Of a stretch of 64,000 bases of DNA, positions 54,870-63,527 are shown piece by piece. A program made the translations under genes and the position numbers. Source of the stretch: HXMU1420-13 sp963691715 (GTDB taxonomy: Bacteria; Bacteroidota; Rhodothermia; Balneolales; Balneolaceae); NCBI GenBank assembly GCA_963691715.1, contig OY829281.1:1798001-1862000 (forward strand). The letters are read 5' to 3'. The stretch's first letter is position 1. Each line of letters begins with the position of its first letter. The notes below the pieces were generated by a model. It did no database searches, had not been told where the DNA came from, and worked only from the letters and a program-made list of their open reading frames with translations.

Positions 54870-55730
54870 ATGAAACAATTTTTTCTTTACTTAATATTTT
54901 CTGGCGTCATCTCTTTTTCTTATGCTCAAGAAACAGTTTTTATTCCTGATACTTTGGATAACGAGTGGGTAACTGTATGGATTGGAGGGATAAATGGCTC
55001 CCAATCAACGTTTAACAATTGGGCAGCTGGTGGGCAAAATAATGTTGCTGCAACAATTTTTACAAGGGTAAACGGTGCGTATCGTAAAGGTAATTTCACC
55101 TATGGCTATGTATTAAATCTTAGATATGGCATAACCAATATTGAGGGTGAGGAAAGTAGAAAAACAGATGATCGTATAGCTACAAAACATCGCGCTTCTT
55201 ACATAATTAACGAAGAAAATACTATGAATGCCTTTGCAGAAATTAGTTTTATCACCCAATTTTATGCTGGTTATGACTATTCCAATGACCCAAGAAAACG
55301 TATTTCAGATTTTATGGCACCTGGCTTCTTCAATCAAAGTATCGGATATGCGTATACACCTAGAGATTTTATCTCTTTCGAGGCAGGATTAGGGCTTAAA
55401 CAAACCTTTGTTAATGATGAAGATTTAACACCTGGTTTTGGTGTGAAAGATGGAGAAAATATTTTTTCTGAAGGTGGTTTTCAATCAGGAATAAGTTTCA
55501 GTAAAGAGGTTCTAAAAAATGTAACCTATACTAGTAGATTCGAGACATTCAGTAATCTTAAAAAAAGTTTAGTTAGTACAGATATATCTTGGGCAAATGA
55601 AATAACAGGCAAAATTAATGATTACCTCTCTACCACTTTTCAATACGAAATGATGTATGACGATGATATAGTTGCAGATGAATTACAAACCAAACAAATA
55701 CTGTCGGCAGGGCTTTTGATCACTTTTTGA
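54870..55730 (+). CDS. DUF3078 family outer-membrane-type protein
   Basis: The 286-residue protein has a signal peptide (FFLYLIFSGVISFSYAQ) and the DUF3078 pattern NNWAAGGQNNVAATI, LNLRYGITNIEGEESRKTDD and repeated amphipathic strands to its final GLLITF. It is probably a small beta-barrel or beta-rich envelope protein; function unknown. The stop overlaps the start of the PLP decarboxylase gene by four bases. Confidence 0.82.
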   Translation: MKQFFLYLIFSGVISFSYAQETVFIPDTLDNEWVTVWIGGINGSQSTFNNWAAGGQNNVAATIFTRVNGAYRKGNFTYGYVLNLRYGITNIEGEESRKTDDRIATKHRASYIINEENTMNAFAEISFITQFYAGYDYSNDPRKRISDFMAPGFFNQSIGYAYTPRDFISFEAGLGLKQTFVNDEDLTPGFGVKDGENIFSEGGFQSGISFSKEVLKNVTYTSRFETFSNLKKSLVSTDISWANEITGKINDYLSTTFQYEMMYDDDIVADELQTKQILSAGLLITF

Positions 55731-57079
55731 TAATGGATAACGCCTCTGTAGATATACTGTCTAAAGCTTTGAGCGACTTTAATGAATGGGAAAAATCATT
55801 CGGATCCTTCACTCTTGATGAAGTTCTAAAAATTAAAGACCAAAAATTTGAATCCGTTATAAATGATTTAGTAGTTCGTTTAAAGGGAAACTACCCCTTC
55901 CATCATCCAGTATACGCTGGCCAAATGCTAAAAACGCCACATTCAATAGCTTGGACAGCCTATTCTTTGGCAATGAACATTAACCCGAATAATCACGCGT
56001 TGGATGGAGGCCCACCTTCCTCTGAAATGGAAAAGGAAGTAATGGCAGAATTAGCTCATTTTTTTGGTTTTAAAGATCAATATCTAGCGCATCTTACATC
56101 AAGCGGAACAATCGGAAATTTAGAGGCTTTATGGATTGCCAGAAAGATACATCCATCAAAAAAAATTGGCTTCTCTACCAATGCACACTACACACACTCT
56201 AGAATGTGTGAATTGTTAGGAATAGGGCAAGAAATTATTCCTATTAACAAAAATGGTGATTTTGATTTCTCTAATATTGACGCAAATACTATTGGAACAT
56301 TAGTTGTCACTCTTGGAACAACTGGACTAGGTGAGGTAGAGCCTCTTGATCAAGCCCTTCTTTGGGCTAAACAACATGGAATACGAATCCACGTTGATGC
56401 TGCTTATGGTGGTTTTTTTAGGTGTTTGAAAGATTCAGGCTTAATTAACGGTAGTTCCTGGAAGATTATGCAAAAAGCTGACAGTATTGTTGTAGACCCT
56501 CATAAACATGGGCTCCAACCATATGGATGTGGAGCTGTATTATTTAAAGATCCATCGGTTGGAACTTTCTATAAACACGATTCTCCCTACACTTATTTTT
56601 CATCTGATGATTTACACTTAGGTGAAATAAGTATCGAGTGTTCTCGTGCTGGGGCTGCTGCTGTTGCGTTTTGGGCTACACTACAATGCTTTCCTTTGAA
56701 GGAGAAAGAAGGATTCGGGCCAATCCTAGCAAAATGTAGAAATGCTGCTCTCAAAGGATTTCGTTTAATTGAAGAAAGTGAAAAACTAATAACCTATAAA
56801 AAACCAGAACTAGATATTTTAACCTATTTCCCAATTCAAGTTTCTACAAGCAACACAAGCCAAATATCTGAACTTTCAAAGAAAGTATTCCAAAAAGGAA
56901 TGGATGAACAATCTTTCTTTTTATCTTTATACAAAGTTCCAAGTCCTACCTTTGTACATTTTCATCCTCAATTTAAAGCTGATTCAGACATCGTTACTAT
57001 ACTTAGGAGTGTACTGATGCGCCCTGAACATGAGTCTTTTATACCAGAGCTGATTAGAAGAATAGAAGAGGCTGTTTAA
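55727..57079 (+). CDS. PLP-dependent (group II) amino-acid decarboxylase
   Basis: The 450-residue enzyme has the group II decarboxylase pattern. It shows LTSSGTIGNLEALWIA in the cofactor loop, IRIHVDAAYGGFFRC with the PLP Asp, and the Schiff-base Lys in VVDPHKHGLQPYGCGAVLF. Glutamate, aspartate, histidine, tyrosine and DOPA decarboxylases share this design, so the substrate is open. Its ATG overlaps the stop of the DUF3078 gene by four bases. Confidence 0.88.
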   Translation: MIMDNASVDILSKALSDFNEWEKSFGSFTLDEVLKIKDQKFESVINDLVVRLKGNYPFHHPVYAGQMLKTPHSIAWTAYSLAMNINPNNHALDGGPPSSEMEKEVMAELAHFFGFKDQYLAHLTSSGTIGNLEALWIARKIHPSKKIGFSTNAHYTHSRMCELLGIGQEIIPINKNGDFDFSNIDANTIGTLVVTLGTTGLGEVEPLDQALLWAKQHGIRIHVDAAYGGFFRCLKDSGLINGSSWKIMQKADSIVVDPHKHGLQPYGCGAVLFKDPSVGTFYKHDSPYTYFSSDDLHLGEISIECSRAGAAAVAFWATLQCFPLKEKEGFGPILAKCRNAALKGFRLIEESEKLITYKKPELDILTYFPIQVSTSNTSQISELSKKVFQKGMDEQSFFLSLYKVPSPTFVHFHPQFKADSDIVTILRSVLMRPEHESFIPELIRRIEEAV

Positions 57080-57115
57080 AACTTTAATGTAGAGCTGTAA
57101 TTCTATCTAACATCT

Positions 57116-58384
57116 TCAATCAAACATCTGTAACTCATTTATATTTGCCTTTTGTGCATTTATAACTTGCCCATTTTCATTTAACAGCATTGCCAGAATA
57201 TCTATTTGTTCTATTTTATTAATGCCCAATCGTGCTAGATTAACCTCATAAGAATGAGAATGTATTCCAATCGCTGAACTTATATCATCACCAAATACAT
57301 TTGTGACTGAATATTTTAATACTCCATTGTGAGTAAACCCAAGCAACGTTTCTACTCCCCCATAGTATGAAGTATAATTGCTTTGATGGGCTTTTATATT
57401 ATCTTCTAAAATAAATACTACCAACTTTACCCCACTCAGATCCTCAGCAAAACCAGCTCTTATTTCAAGATCTAAATCATTTCCGTTGGTTGATGATGAA
57501 ATCTCAAGTCCATAATTTATTCTTCCTGTAGATCTCTCTAACACTTCATAAATGTTATCTGGTTCTGGGTAAGACCAAAAAACTGAACGATTTATGATTG
57601 CAGTAGGGAAACCTCTCTGATTAAAAAAATCGTTTAAATCGGTACTAAAACTATTTTGCATATCATCGCCAATATGCACTCCAACAGTAAATGCATTTTT
57701 TGTTTCCTCTTCTAGCAAGCTTATTGCATGTGAAACTCTTGGACACCATCCACACCAAGTCCCAGTATAATCTTCTACTGTAGATTTCTGAGCAAAACTC
57801 TGCGGTAAAACATTTGGATCTCTTATCTCTACTTCAACAACATCACTTTCTATATCTTGATATTTTGCTTTAATCCTTAATATCCCTAATTCTACAGATG
57901 ATATTTCATGACCAGATACACTTTCTTCATTAACAAAAAATTCAACTTCTTCTGTTATATCAGATATCCCTCCATTTTCATAAAAAGCGGAAGCCTCTAA
58001 TGTAAATGTATTTGCTTGGTAAGAAGCCTGTGGCGCTTTCACTATAATGTATGATACAATCGGTTCCCCAACAACTATAGCCAAATCTTCACTTTTAAGA
58101 GAATTGTATTCAGCATGAATTTTAAATGCTCCAGCATTTTCAAATAGTATTTTTGAACCCGTAGCTTCTATATCGTTGACAAATATCTTTGACATATCGG
58201 TTATGTCTTCGTTAGTATTAGATACTACTATAAAACTAATTTCTTTTCCAATTTCTACTTCTTCTATGTCACTACTTATGGTAATAGAAGTAATCTCTTC
58301 AACACTGGTGCTATTTGAACAGGAATAAAAAAATAATATTCCTATCACTGTTAATAAATAGCTTATCTTAATATTTGTATTCAT
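57116..58384 (-). CDS. Omp28-like lipoprotein with Ig-like domains and CxxC
   Basis: The 422-residue protein has a lipoprotein signal ending LFFYSCSNS, two Ig-like beta domains (about 30-185, each ending with a conserved VVGEP or VEIRDP-like strand) and an Omp28-type thioredoxin-like domain with VEDYTGTWCGWCPRVSHAI. The C-terminal half runs through GYFGG-like and HSYEVNLARLGI segments. Omp28-family proteins are surface-exposed in oral Bacteroidetes. It is divergent from a TlpA-like gene, with 48 bases between the starts. Confidence 0.85.
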   Translation of the reverse strand: MNTNIKISYLLTVIGILFFYSCSNSTSVEEITSITISSDIEEVEIGKEISFIVVSNTNEDITDMSKIFVNDIEATGSKILFENAGAFKIHAEYNSLKSEDLAIVVGEPIVSYIIVKAPQASYQANTFTLEASAFYENGGISDITEEVEFFVNEESVSGHEISSVELGILRIKAKYQDIESDVVEVEIRDPNVLPQSFAQKSTVEDYTGTWCGWCPRVSHAISLLEEETKNAFTVGVHIGDDMQNSFSTDLNDFFNQRGFPTAIINRSVFWSYPEPDNIYEVLERSTGRINYGLEISSSTNGNDLDLEIRAGFAEDLSGVKLVVFILEDNIKAHQSNYTSYYGGVETLLGFTHNGVLKYSVTNVFGDDISSAIGIHSHSYEVNLARLGINKIEQIDILAMLLNENGQVINAQKANINELQMFD

Positions 58385-58432
58385 AGATTTTTTTATTTTA
58401 GATACTTAAAAAAATGTAAAAAACTTAACTTT

Positions 58433-58930
58433 ATGATCAAAAGACCAATTTTAGTTTTACTTACAATATGTTTGATTTCAACTAATAGAAGTTATGCTCA
58501 AAAACTGTTGCCAGATGTGACTTTAACGAATTTAAAAGGAAATAGTACTTCTATTTTAGATGAAATTGATCATAGTAAAGTCACCATCTTAAATTTTTGG
58601 GCAACTTGGTGTATCCCCTGTATCAATGAATTAGAGGCAATAAACGATATTTATGAAGATTGGCAGGAAGATTTAAATGTAGAGCTAATTGCTGTTTCAA
58701 CTGACGATTCAAGGACTCAAAAAAGAGTTCGTCCATTGGTTAATGGAAAAGACTGGCCATACAAAATTTTATTCGACAAAAATCATGATCTGAAAAGGAG
58801 TCTCAATATTCCATCTGTTCCTTACACAATAATCGTTTTTGAAAACAAAATACTTTTTCGAAAATCTGGATATACTCCTGGTTCAGAATATGAGCTGTAT
58901 GAATTTATCGAACAACTAACTACTAAATAA
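58433..58930 (+). CDS. TlpA-like thioredoxin-fold protein
   Basis: The 165-residue protein has a signal peptide (LVLLTICLISTNRSYAQ) and a TlpA/ResA fold with the redox motif FWATWCIPCINELEAI and cis-Pro region IPSVPYTIIVF. It should act as a periplasmic thiol-disulfide reductase or oxidase. It is followed after 11 bases by a DUF6029 outer-membrane gene and is divergent from the Omp28-like gene, giving two thioredoxin-fold envelope proteins side by side. Confidence 0.9.
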   Translation: MIKRPILVLLTICLISTNRSYAQKLLPDVTLTNLKGNSTSILDEIDHSKVTILNFWATWCIPCINELEAINDIYEDWQEDLNVELIAVSTDDSRTQKRVRPLVNGKDWPYKILFDKNHDLKRSLNIPSVPYTIIVFENKILFRKSGYTPGSEYELYEFIEQLTTK

Positions 58931-58941
58931 ATTACCCGTTA

Positions 58942-60597
58942 TTGAAATATATAATTCTTCTTTTTGCTCTAGTTATAGGTTGTTTACAACCTTTGCATGC
59001 ACAACAAAAAAACTCATTAAGTATTGGTTTTGAATCTAATAGCCAATTCTATACCGATGATAATAAAACGGGAACTAGCTTAAGTTCAAATAAATTTAGA
59101 TCTAATAATTATCTAAAGGTTGATTATAGCACCTCAAAATTTTTATTTGGAATACAACTAGAAGGATATGAGTCAAAAGCTCTTCTTAACTATTCAACAA
59201 ATCTAGATCAAACCAACTTTTCATCCTATTACGCCGGTTTTAAATCAGATTTACTAGAAGTTAGACTCGGTTATTTTTATGAACAATTTGGTAGTGGTCT
59301 TATTCTTAGATCATGGGAAGATCGACAATTAGGGATAAATAATTCTTTAAGAGGTATTAAAGTAAAATTCCAACCTAAATCATACTTAGAGATAATTAGT
59401 TTTTATGCAAAGCAAAAAGAAGGCTTTCATGTCTCTGATGGAAATATTTTCGGACTAAATAAAAAAATTAATATTAATGAAATATTAAATACCAACCAGT
59501 TTTCTTTTAATTTAGGGTTTAGTTACGTTGGAAGATCACAAACCAATTCAGTTCTACCAGAAAACAAAAATCTTGACTTGAATGATCTTACTCATTCTTT
59601 TTCAGGTAGATTAGATTATTCCAAAGGGAATATCATCTCTGGTATAGAATATATTCATAAATCTAGTGATGCCATTTACGGTTTTAATCAAATTATGAAT
59701 GTAAAAAGTGGCGGTGCACTCTTAATAAATCTCGGTTACAATAAGAGAGGATTGGGAACAAATATCACTTTACGTAGAGTTGAAAATATGAGCTTCTATT
59801 CAGATAGGGAAGCAACAGGAAATATTCATAATGACAATATAATCAATTATGTACCTGCACTTACAAAACAACATGACTATTTGCTAACCAATATTTATGT
59901 ATATCAATCTCAACCCCTAGTATCCCTAACTCAAAATCCCAAAGTAGGTGAAATTGGAGGACAATTTGATATTTTCTATAAAGTAAAAAAGAACTCTCTT
60001 TTGGGTGGAAAATATGGTACCAACGTAGCCATAAATATATCATATTGGGCAGGCTTAAAGGCAGAATATGACTTAGCTAATTATGATTATCAAACAAAAT
60101 ATTTCAACATCGGAGAAAAATATTATACTGATGCTAGCCTAGAAATAAGAAAAAAATGGAATAAAAAGTGGAATTCAATTCTATACTATGTAAATCAATA
60201 TTATAATAAAGGCATTGTAGAAGGGTCTACCGGTGAGGTTAGATCTAATATTCTGATTGGTGAATCAATATATAAAATGCCTCGAGGAAGAGCATTAAGA
60301 TTCGAATTACAGCATTTATGGACTAAAGACGATGCAAAAAATTGGGCAGGTGGCACTCTAGAATTCAATCTTAATTCAAAGCTTTCATTTTACGTGAATG
60401 ACATCTACAACTATGGAAATGATAAGAATTCCGAAAAAATTCATTATTACAATTTAGGAACAAGCTATGTTTTTGGTCCCAACAGAATAAGTGTTAATTA
60501 TGGAAGACAAAGAGGTGGTCTACTCTGCGTTGGGGGTGTTTGCCGATACATTACTGGTAGTAGTGGGATATCCGCAAGTCTAGTCTTGGCATTTTAG
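58942..60597 (+). CDS. DUF6029-like outer-membrane beta-barrel protein
   Basis: The 551-residue protein starts at TTG, 11 bases after the TlpA-like stop. It has a signal peptide (IILLFALVIGCLQPLHAQ) and a long series of amphipathic strands ending SASLVLAF, a typical barrel end. The middle has GYFYEQFGSGLILRSWED and the C-terminal GLLCVGGVCRYI, two Cys four residues apart that might be a disulfide acted on by the neighbouring thioredoxin-like proteins. The family has no known function. Confidence 0.78.
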   Translation: MKYIILLFALVIGCLQPLHAQQKNSLSIGFESNSQFYTDDNKTGTSLSSNKFRSNNYLKVDYSTSKFLFGIQLEGYESKALLNYSTNLDQTNFSSYYAGFKSDLLEVRLGYFYEQFGSGLILRSWEDRQLGINNSLRGIKVKFQPKSYLEIISFYAKQKEGFHVSDGNIFGLNKKININEILNTNQFSFNLGFSYVGRSQTNSVLPENKNLDLNDLTHSFSGRLDYSKGNIISGIEYIHKSSDAIYGFNQIMNVKSGGALLINLGYNKRGLGTNITLRRVENMSFYSDREATGNIHNDNIINYVPALTKQHDYLLTNIYVYQSQPLVSLTQNPKVGEIGGQFDIFYKVKKNSLLGGKYGTNVAINISYWAGLKAEYDLANYDYQTKYFNIGEKYYTDASLEIRKKWNKKWNSILYYVNQYYNKGIVEGSTGEVRSNILIGESIYKMPRGRALRFELQHLWTKDDAKNWAGGTLEFNLNSKLSFYVNDIYNYGNDKNSEKIHYYNLGTSYVFGPNRISVNYGRQRGGLLCVGGVCRYITGSSGISASLVLAF

Positions 60598-60651
60598 AAA
60601 CAAAGAATTTAACGAGTTATTGATGGGTTGATAACCAAAAGTATCCGCCAT

Positions 60652-60855
60652 TTAGAAAGCTTTTTCATCAAAGCCGAAATCTTTCCAAAATCTGGGAGCA
60701 AACTTCATGGAGCAATATCCAATAAGAGAAGAACCTAGAATAATACTTACCCATAGAGAGCTATTCATTTCATCATATTTCCCAGGATTCATCAATAGGA
60801 ACAAACAGATACCAAAAATAAATCCTCTCATAAATAATTGAAGTTTGTTGTTCAT
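60652..60855 (-). CDS. Small uncharacterised two-helix membrane protein
   Basis: The 67-residue protein has two hydrophobic segments (FMRGFIFGICLFLLM and LWVSIILGSSLIGYCSM) and a polar C-terminus ending FDEKAF. I do not recognise a family with certainty; it loosely resembles DUF2892-like small membrane proteins. It lies alone in the 393-base interval between the DUF6029 and aldehyde dehydrogenase genes, with nothing else clear in that interval. Confidence 0.5.
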   Translation of the reverse strand: MNNKLQLFMRGFIFGICLFLLMNPGKYDEMNSSLWVSIILGSSLIGYCSMKFAPRFWKDFGFDEKAF

Positions 60856-60990
60856 AATCTATTATCCATAATTATGTGTTCAAGATCATAATATTCAAAT
60901 CCAATGAAAATATAAATTCCCCAATACCTAATAACCCGCATCAATGTTCAATTGAAAATTGATCATTCTTAATTGATCATTGATCTCTAC

Positions 60991-62499
60991 TTAAACATCA
61001 AAAGAAATTCCTTGAGCTAATGGTAATTCTGCTCCCCAATTAATAGTATTGGTTTGCCTACGCATATATGCTTTCCAAGCATCAGAGCCTGATTCTCTAC
61101 CACCACCTGTTTCTTTTTCTCCTCCAAATGCACCACCAATTTCTGCTCCACTTGTTCCTATATTTATGTTAGCAATTCCACAATCAGAACCGGCTGCACT
61201 TAAAAATCCTTCTGCTTCACGCATATTTAATGTAAACATAGAAGAACTCAGGCCTTGTTTTACTCCGTTTTGTAATGCAATAGCTTCATCCATCGACGAA
61301 TATTTCATCAAATAAAGAATGGGGGCAAATGTTTCTTCCTGTACTATCTTATAATGGTTTTGAACTTCGGCTAGTGCTGGACGAACAAAATTTCCCGCTT
61401 CTTCTAAAGCCTCTCCACCAAAAATAACTTTACCTCCCTCATTTTCAATTTCTTGTAAAGCATGTTGCATGGCATCAACTGCAAGTTGATCAATAAGGGG
61501 ACCTACCAAAGTTCCTGGTTCAAGAGGATCCCCAATAGAAATATTCTCATAAATATTAATTAAGCGTTCTTTTACCTGATCATATACCGATTCATGGATA
61601 ATCAATCTTCTGGTAGAGGTACAGCGTTGCCCAGCAGTACCTACAGCTCCAAACACTGTGGCTCTAACGCTCATCTCAATATCGGCATGTTCACTTATTA
61701 TAATGGCGTTATTTCCTCCCAATTCGAGAATGGTTTTACCCAGTCTACCCCCAACTGTTTTTGCTACCTCTTTACCCATTCTTATGGATCCTGTTGCTGA
61801 TACTAACGGAATACGCTCATCTTCCGTCATCCACTCACCAATCTCTCGATCTCCTGTTACCAAATTAAATATCCCTTCAGGTAAATTATTATCTTTAAGT
61901 ACCTTGGAAACGATTTTTTGGACAGCTACACCACATAATGGAGTTTTCTCGGAACCTTTCCAAATCATTACATCACCGCAAACAGCTGCTAACATTGCAT
62001 TCCAACTCCATACCGCAACTGGGAAATTAAACGCTGAAATTATTCCCACAATCCCAAGTGGATGCCATTGCTCATACATTCTATGATCAGGACGCTCACT
62101 ATGCATGGTTAATCCATATAATTGTCTACTCAATCCAACCGCAAAATCGCAGATATCTATCATTTCTTGTACTTCACCGAGTCCTTCTTGGTGAATTTTA
62201 CCCATTTCGTAGGTTACTAATTTACCTAAAGGTTCTTTAAATTCGCGCAGTTTTTGACCTATTTGGCGTACAATTTCACCACGTTGAGGTGCTGGCATTG
62301 TTCTCCATACCAGAAAAGCTTCCTCTGCTTTTTCTATCACCATGTCATATTGTTCGCGAGTAGTTATACTCACATTTGCAATTTTCTTACCATCTACTGG
62401 CGTGAAACTTGGTATCACTTCTTTACTTTCAAAGTTCTGTAAGCCTGTGCTTGTTCCCGCATTAACTCCTTCTATGCCAAGCTTTTTTAAAAAATCCAT
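60991..62499 (-). CDS. Aldehyde dehydrogenase, ALDH7 type (piperideine-6-carboxylate/aminoadipate-semialdehyde dehydrogenase-like)
   Basis: The 502-residue enzyme has GIISAFNFPVAVWSWNAML, the base Glu in LELGGNNAIIIS and the nucleophile in GTAGQRCTSTRR. The C-terminal GAEIGGAFGGEKETGGGRES is typical of the antiquitin (ALDH7) branch. That branch oxidises alpha-aminoadipate semialdehyde in lysine breakdown, which would link to lysine metabolism, though substrate use varies. It is divergent from the TrmH gene and stands alone. Confidence 0.87.
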   Translation of the reverse strand: MDFLKKLGIEGVNAGTSTGLQNFESKEVIPSFTPVDGKKIANVSITTREQYDMVIEKAEEAFLVWRTMPAPQRGEIVRQIGQKLREFKEPLGKLVTYEMGKIHQEGLGEVQEMIDICDFAVGLSRQLYGLTMHSERPDHRMYEQWHPLGIVGIISAFNFPVAVWSWNAMLAAVCGDVMIWKGSEKTPLCGVAVQKIVSKVLKDNNLPEGIFNLVTGDREIGEWMTEDERIPLVSATGSIRMGKEVAKTVGGRLGKTILELGGNNAIIISEHADIEMSVRATVFGAVGTAGQRCTSTRRLIIHESVYDQVKERLINIYENISIGDPLEPGTLVGPLIDQLAVDAMQHALQEIENEGGKVIFGGEALEEAGNFVRPALAEVQNHYKIVQEETFAPILYLMKYSSMDEAIALQNGVKQGLSSSMFTLNMREAEGFLSAAGSDCGIANINIGTSGAEIGGAFGGEKETGGGRESGSDAWKAYMRRQTNTINWGAELPLAQGISFDV

Positions 62500-62564
62500 T
62501 CAGTTTATTTTATTCATTGGTACATTAGCTATACAAAGATAGTTATTTCAACAATTGTTTTGTT

Positions 62565-62580
62565 CTTTTTTATAAACCCA
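62565..62580 (+). promoter_or_regulatory. Promoter-like element shared with phoH
   Basis: The stretch CTTTTTTATAAACCCA ends 17 bases before the trmH start codon and has a TTG at 62556-62558. A near-identical element with the same TTG-to-TATA spacing occurs before phoH (63506-63520). It is a candidate -10-like region, not a proven promoter. Confidence 0.3.
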
Positions 62581-62597
62581 GTTATTCATTTTTTAAA

Positions 62598-63362
62598 ATG
62601 AGACCAAGCTCACAAGCCCATATCTCTTTAATAAGGAAATTAAAACATCGTAAATACCGAGATAAAGAACATCGATTCTTAATCGAAGGTAAGCGAACGG
62701 TATTACAAGTTTTAAACAATAAGATTCTACATGTAGAGTCTATTCATATTAATGCTAATCAACTAAATGAGTTTGATGACATCAAAGGAAATTTATTTTC
62801 ACTTGATTCAACAATTTTTGATTCATTATCCAATACAGAAACACCTCAAGGAATAATTGCTATAGGCATAATTCCAGAATCTGTATTGTTAAACAAATTA
62901 GTACATAGTTCTGGAATTATTGTTGCCACTGATGCACTTCAAGATCCTGGAAATATGGGAACCATCATTCGGTCATCGGCTTGGTATGGAACATCAGCTT
63001 TACTAGTTGGATCAGGTTCTGTGGATATTTATAACCCAAAAGTGGTTCGAAGTACTGCTGGAGCAACAGGAGTTATCCCAACACTTTCTTGTACATTATC
63101 AGAAACATTACCATTATTTGAACTGAATGGATGGGACATCCTACTTTTAGATAATAATGAAGGTGCACAATCTCTTGTAAATCATACCATAAAAAACAAA
63201 ACAGTGATTATCGTGGGTAATGAAGCAAATGGAATTTCAGATGTGCTTAAACAAGAATCGTTTAAACGAGTATTTCTACCTTCTAAAGCAGCAAATATGC
63301 AGGTAGAAAGTTTAAATGCAGGAGTTGCGCTAAGTATTGCTCTCGCGATTTTGGATAAATAA
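62598..63362 (+). CDS. SpoU/TrmH family RNA 2'-O-methyltransferase
   Basis: The 254-residue protein has an N-terminal substrate-binding domain (HRFLIEGKRTVLQVL) and the SPOUT knot motifs: LQDPGNMGTIIRSSAWYGTSA (motif 1), YNPKVVRSTAGATGVIP (motif 2) and IIVGNEANGISD with LPSKAANMQVESLNAGVALS (motif 3). It probably 2'-O-methylates a ribose in rRNA or tRNA; the exact target is unknown. It starts after the divergent ALDH gene and is followed by a 165-base gap to phoH. Confidence 0.88.
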   Translation: MRPSSQAHISLIRKLKHRKYRDKEHRFLIEGKRTVLQVLNNKILHVESIHINANQLNEFDDIKGNLFSLDSTIFDSLSNTETPQGIIAIGIIPESVLLNKLVHSSGIIVATDALQDPGNMGTIIRSSAWYGTSALLVGSGSVDIYNPKVVRSTAGATGVIPTLSCTLSETLPLFELNGWDILLLDNNEGAQSLVNHTIKNKTVIIVGNEANGISDVLKQESFKRVFLPSKAANMQVESLNAGVALSIALAILDK

Positions 63363-63505
63363 TTAATGATCGCATGCACATTGTACAAGTATGTAAACTT
63401 TTTAATAAAAATTAAGAATAGTTATCCACACCCATTGCATCTGGACGTGGCTTTGATTTAATTCACAACGTTCTTTTACATCATCTACAACAATTTGGCG
63501 GTTAC

Positions 63506-63520
63506 GCTTTTATAAACCCA
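63506..63520 (+). promoter_or_regulatory. Promoter-like element upstream of phoH
   Basis: GCTTTTATAAACCCA repeats the sequence seen before trmH, here only seven bases before the ATG, with TTG at the same relative distance upstream. If it is a -10-type element, the phoH mRNA would have a very short leader. Confidence 0.25.
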
Positions 63521-63527
63521 TTTGCCC

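Noticed and set aside
63422..63430. Perfect DnaA-box-like TTATCCACA
   Set aside because: Only one such box is seen in the intergenic region, without an AT-rich unwinding element or origin genes (dnaA, dnaN, gidA) nearby; a 9-mer occurs by chance.
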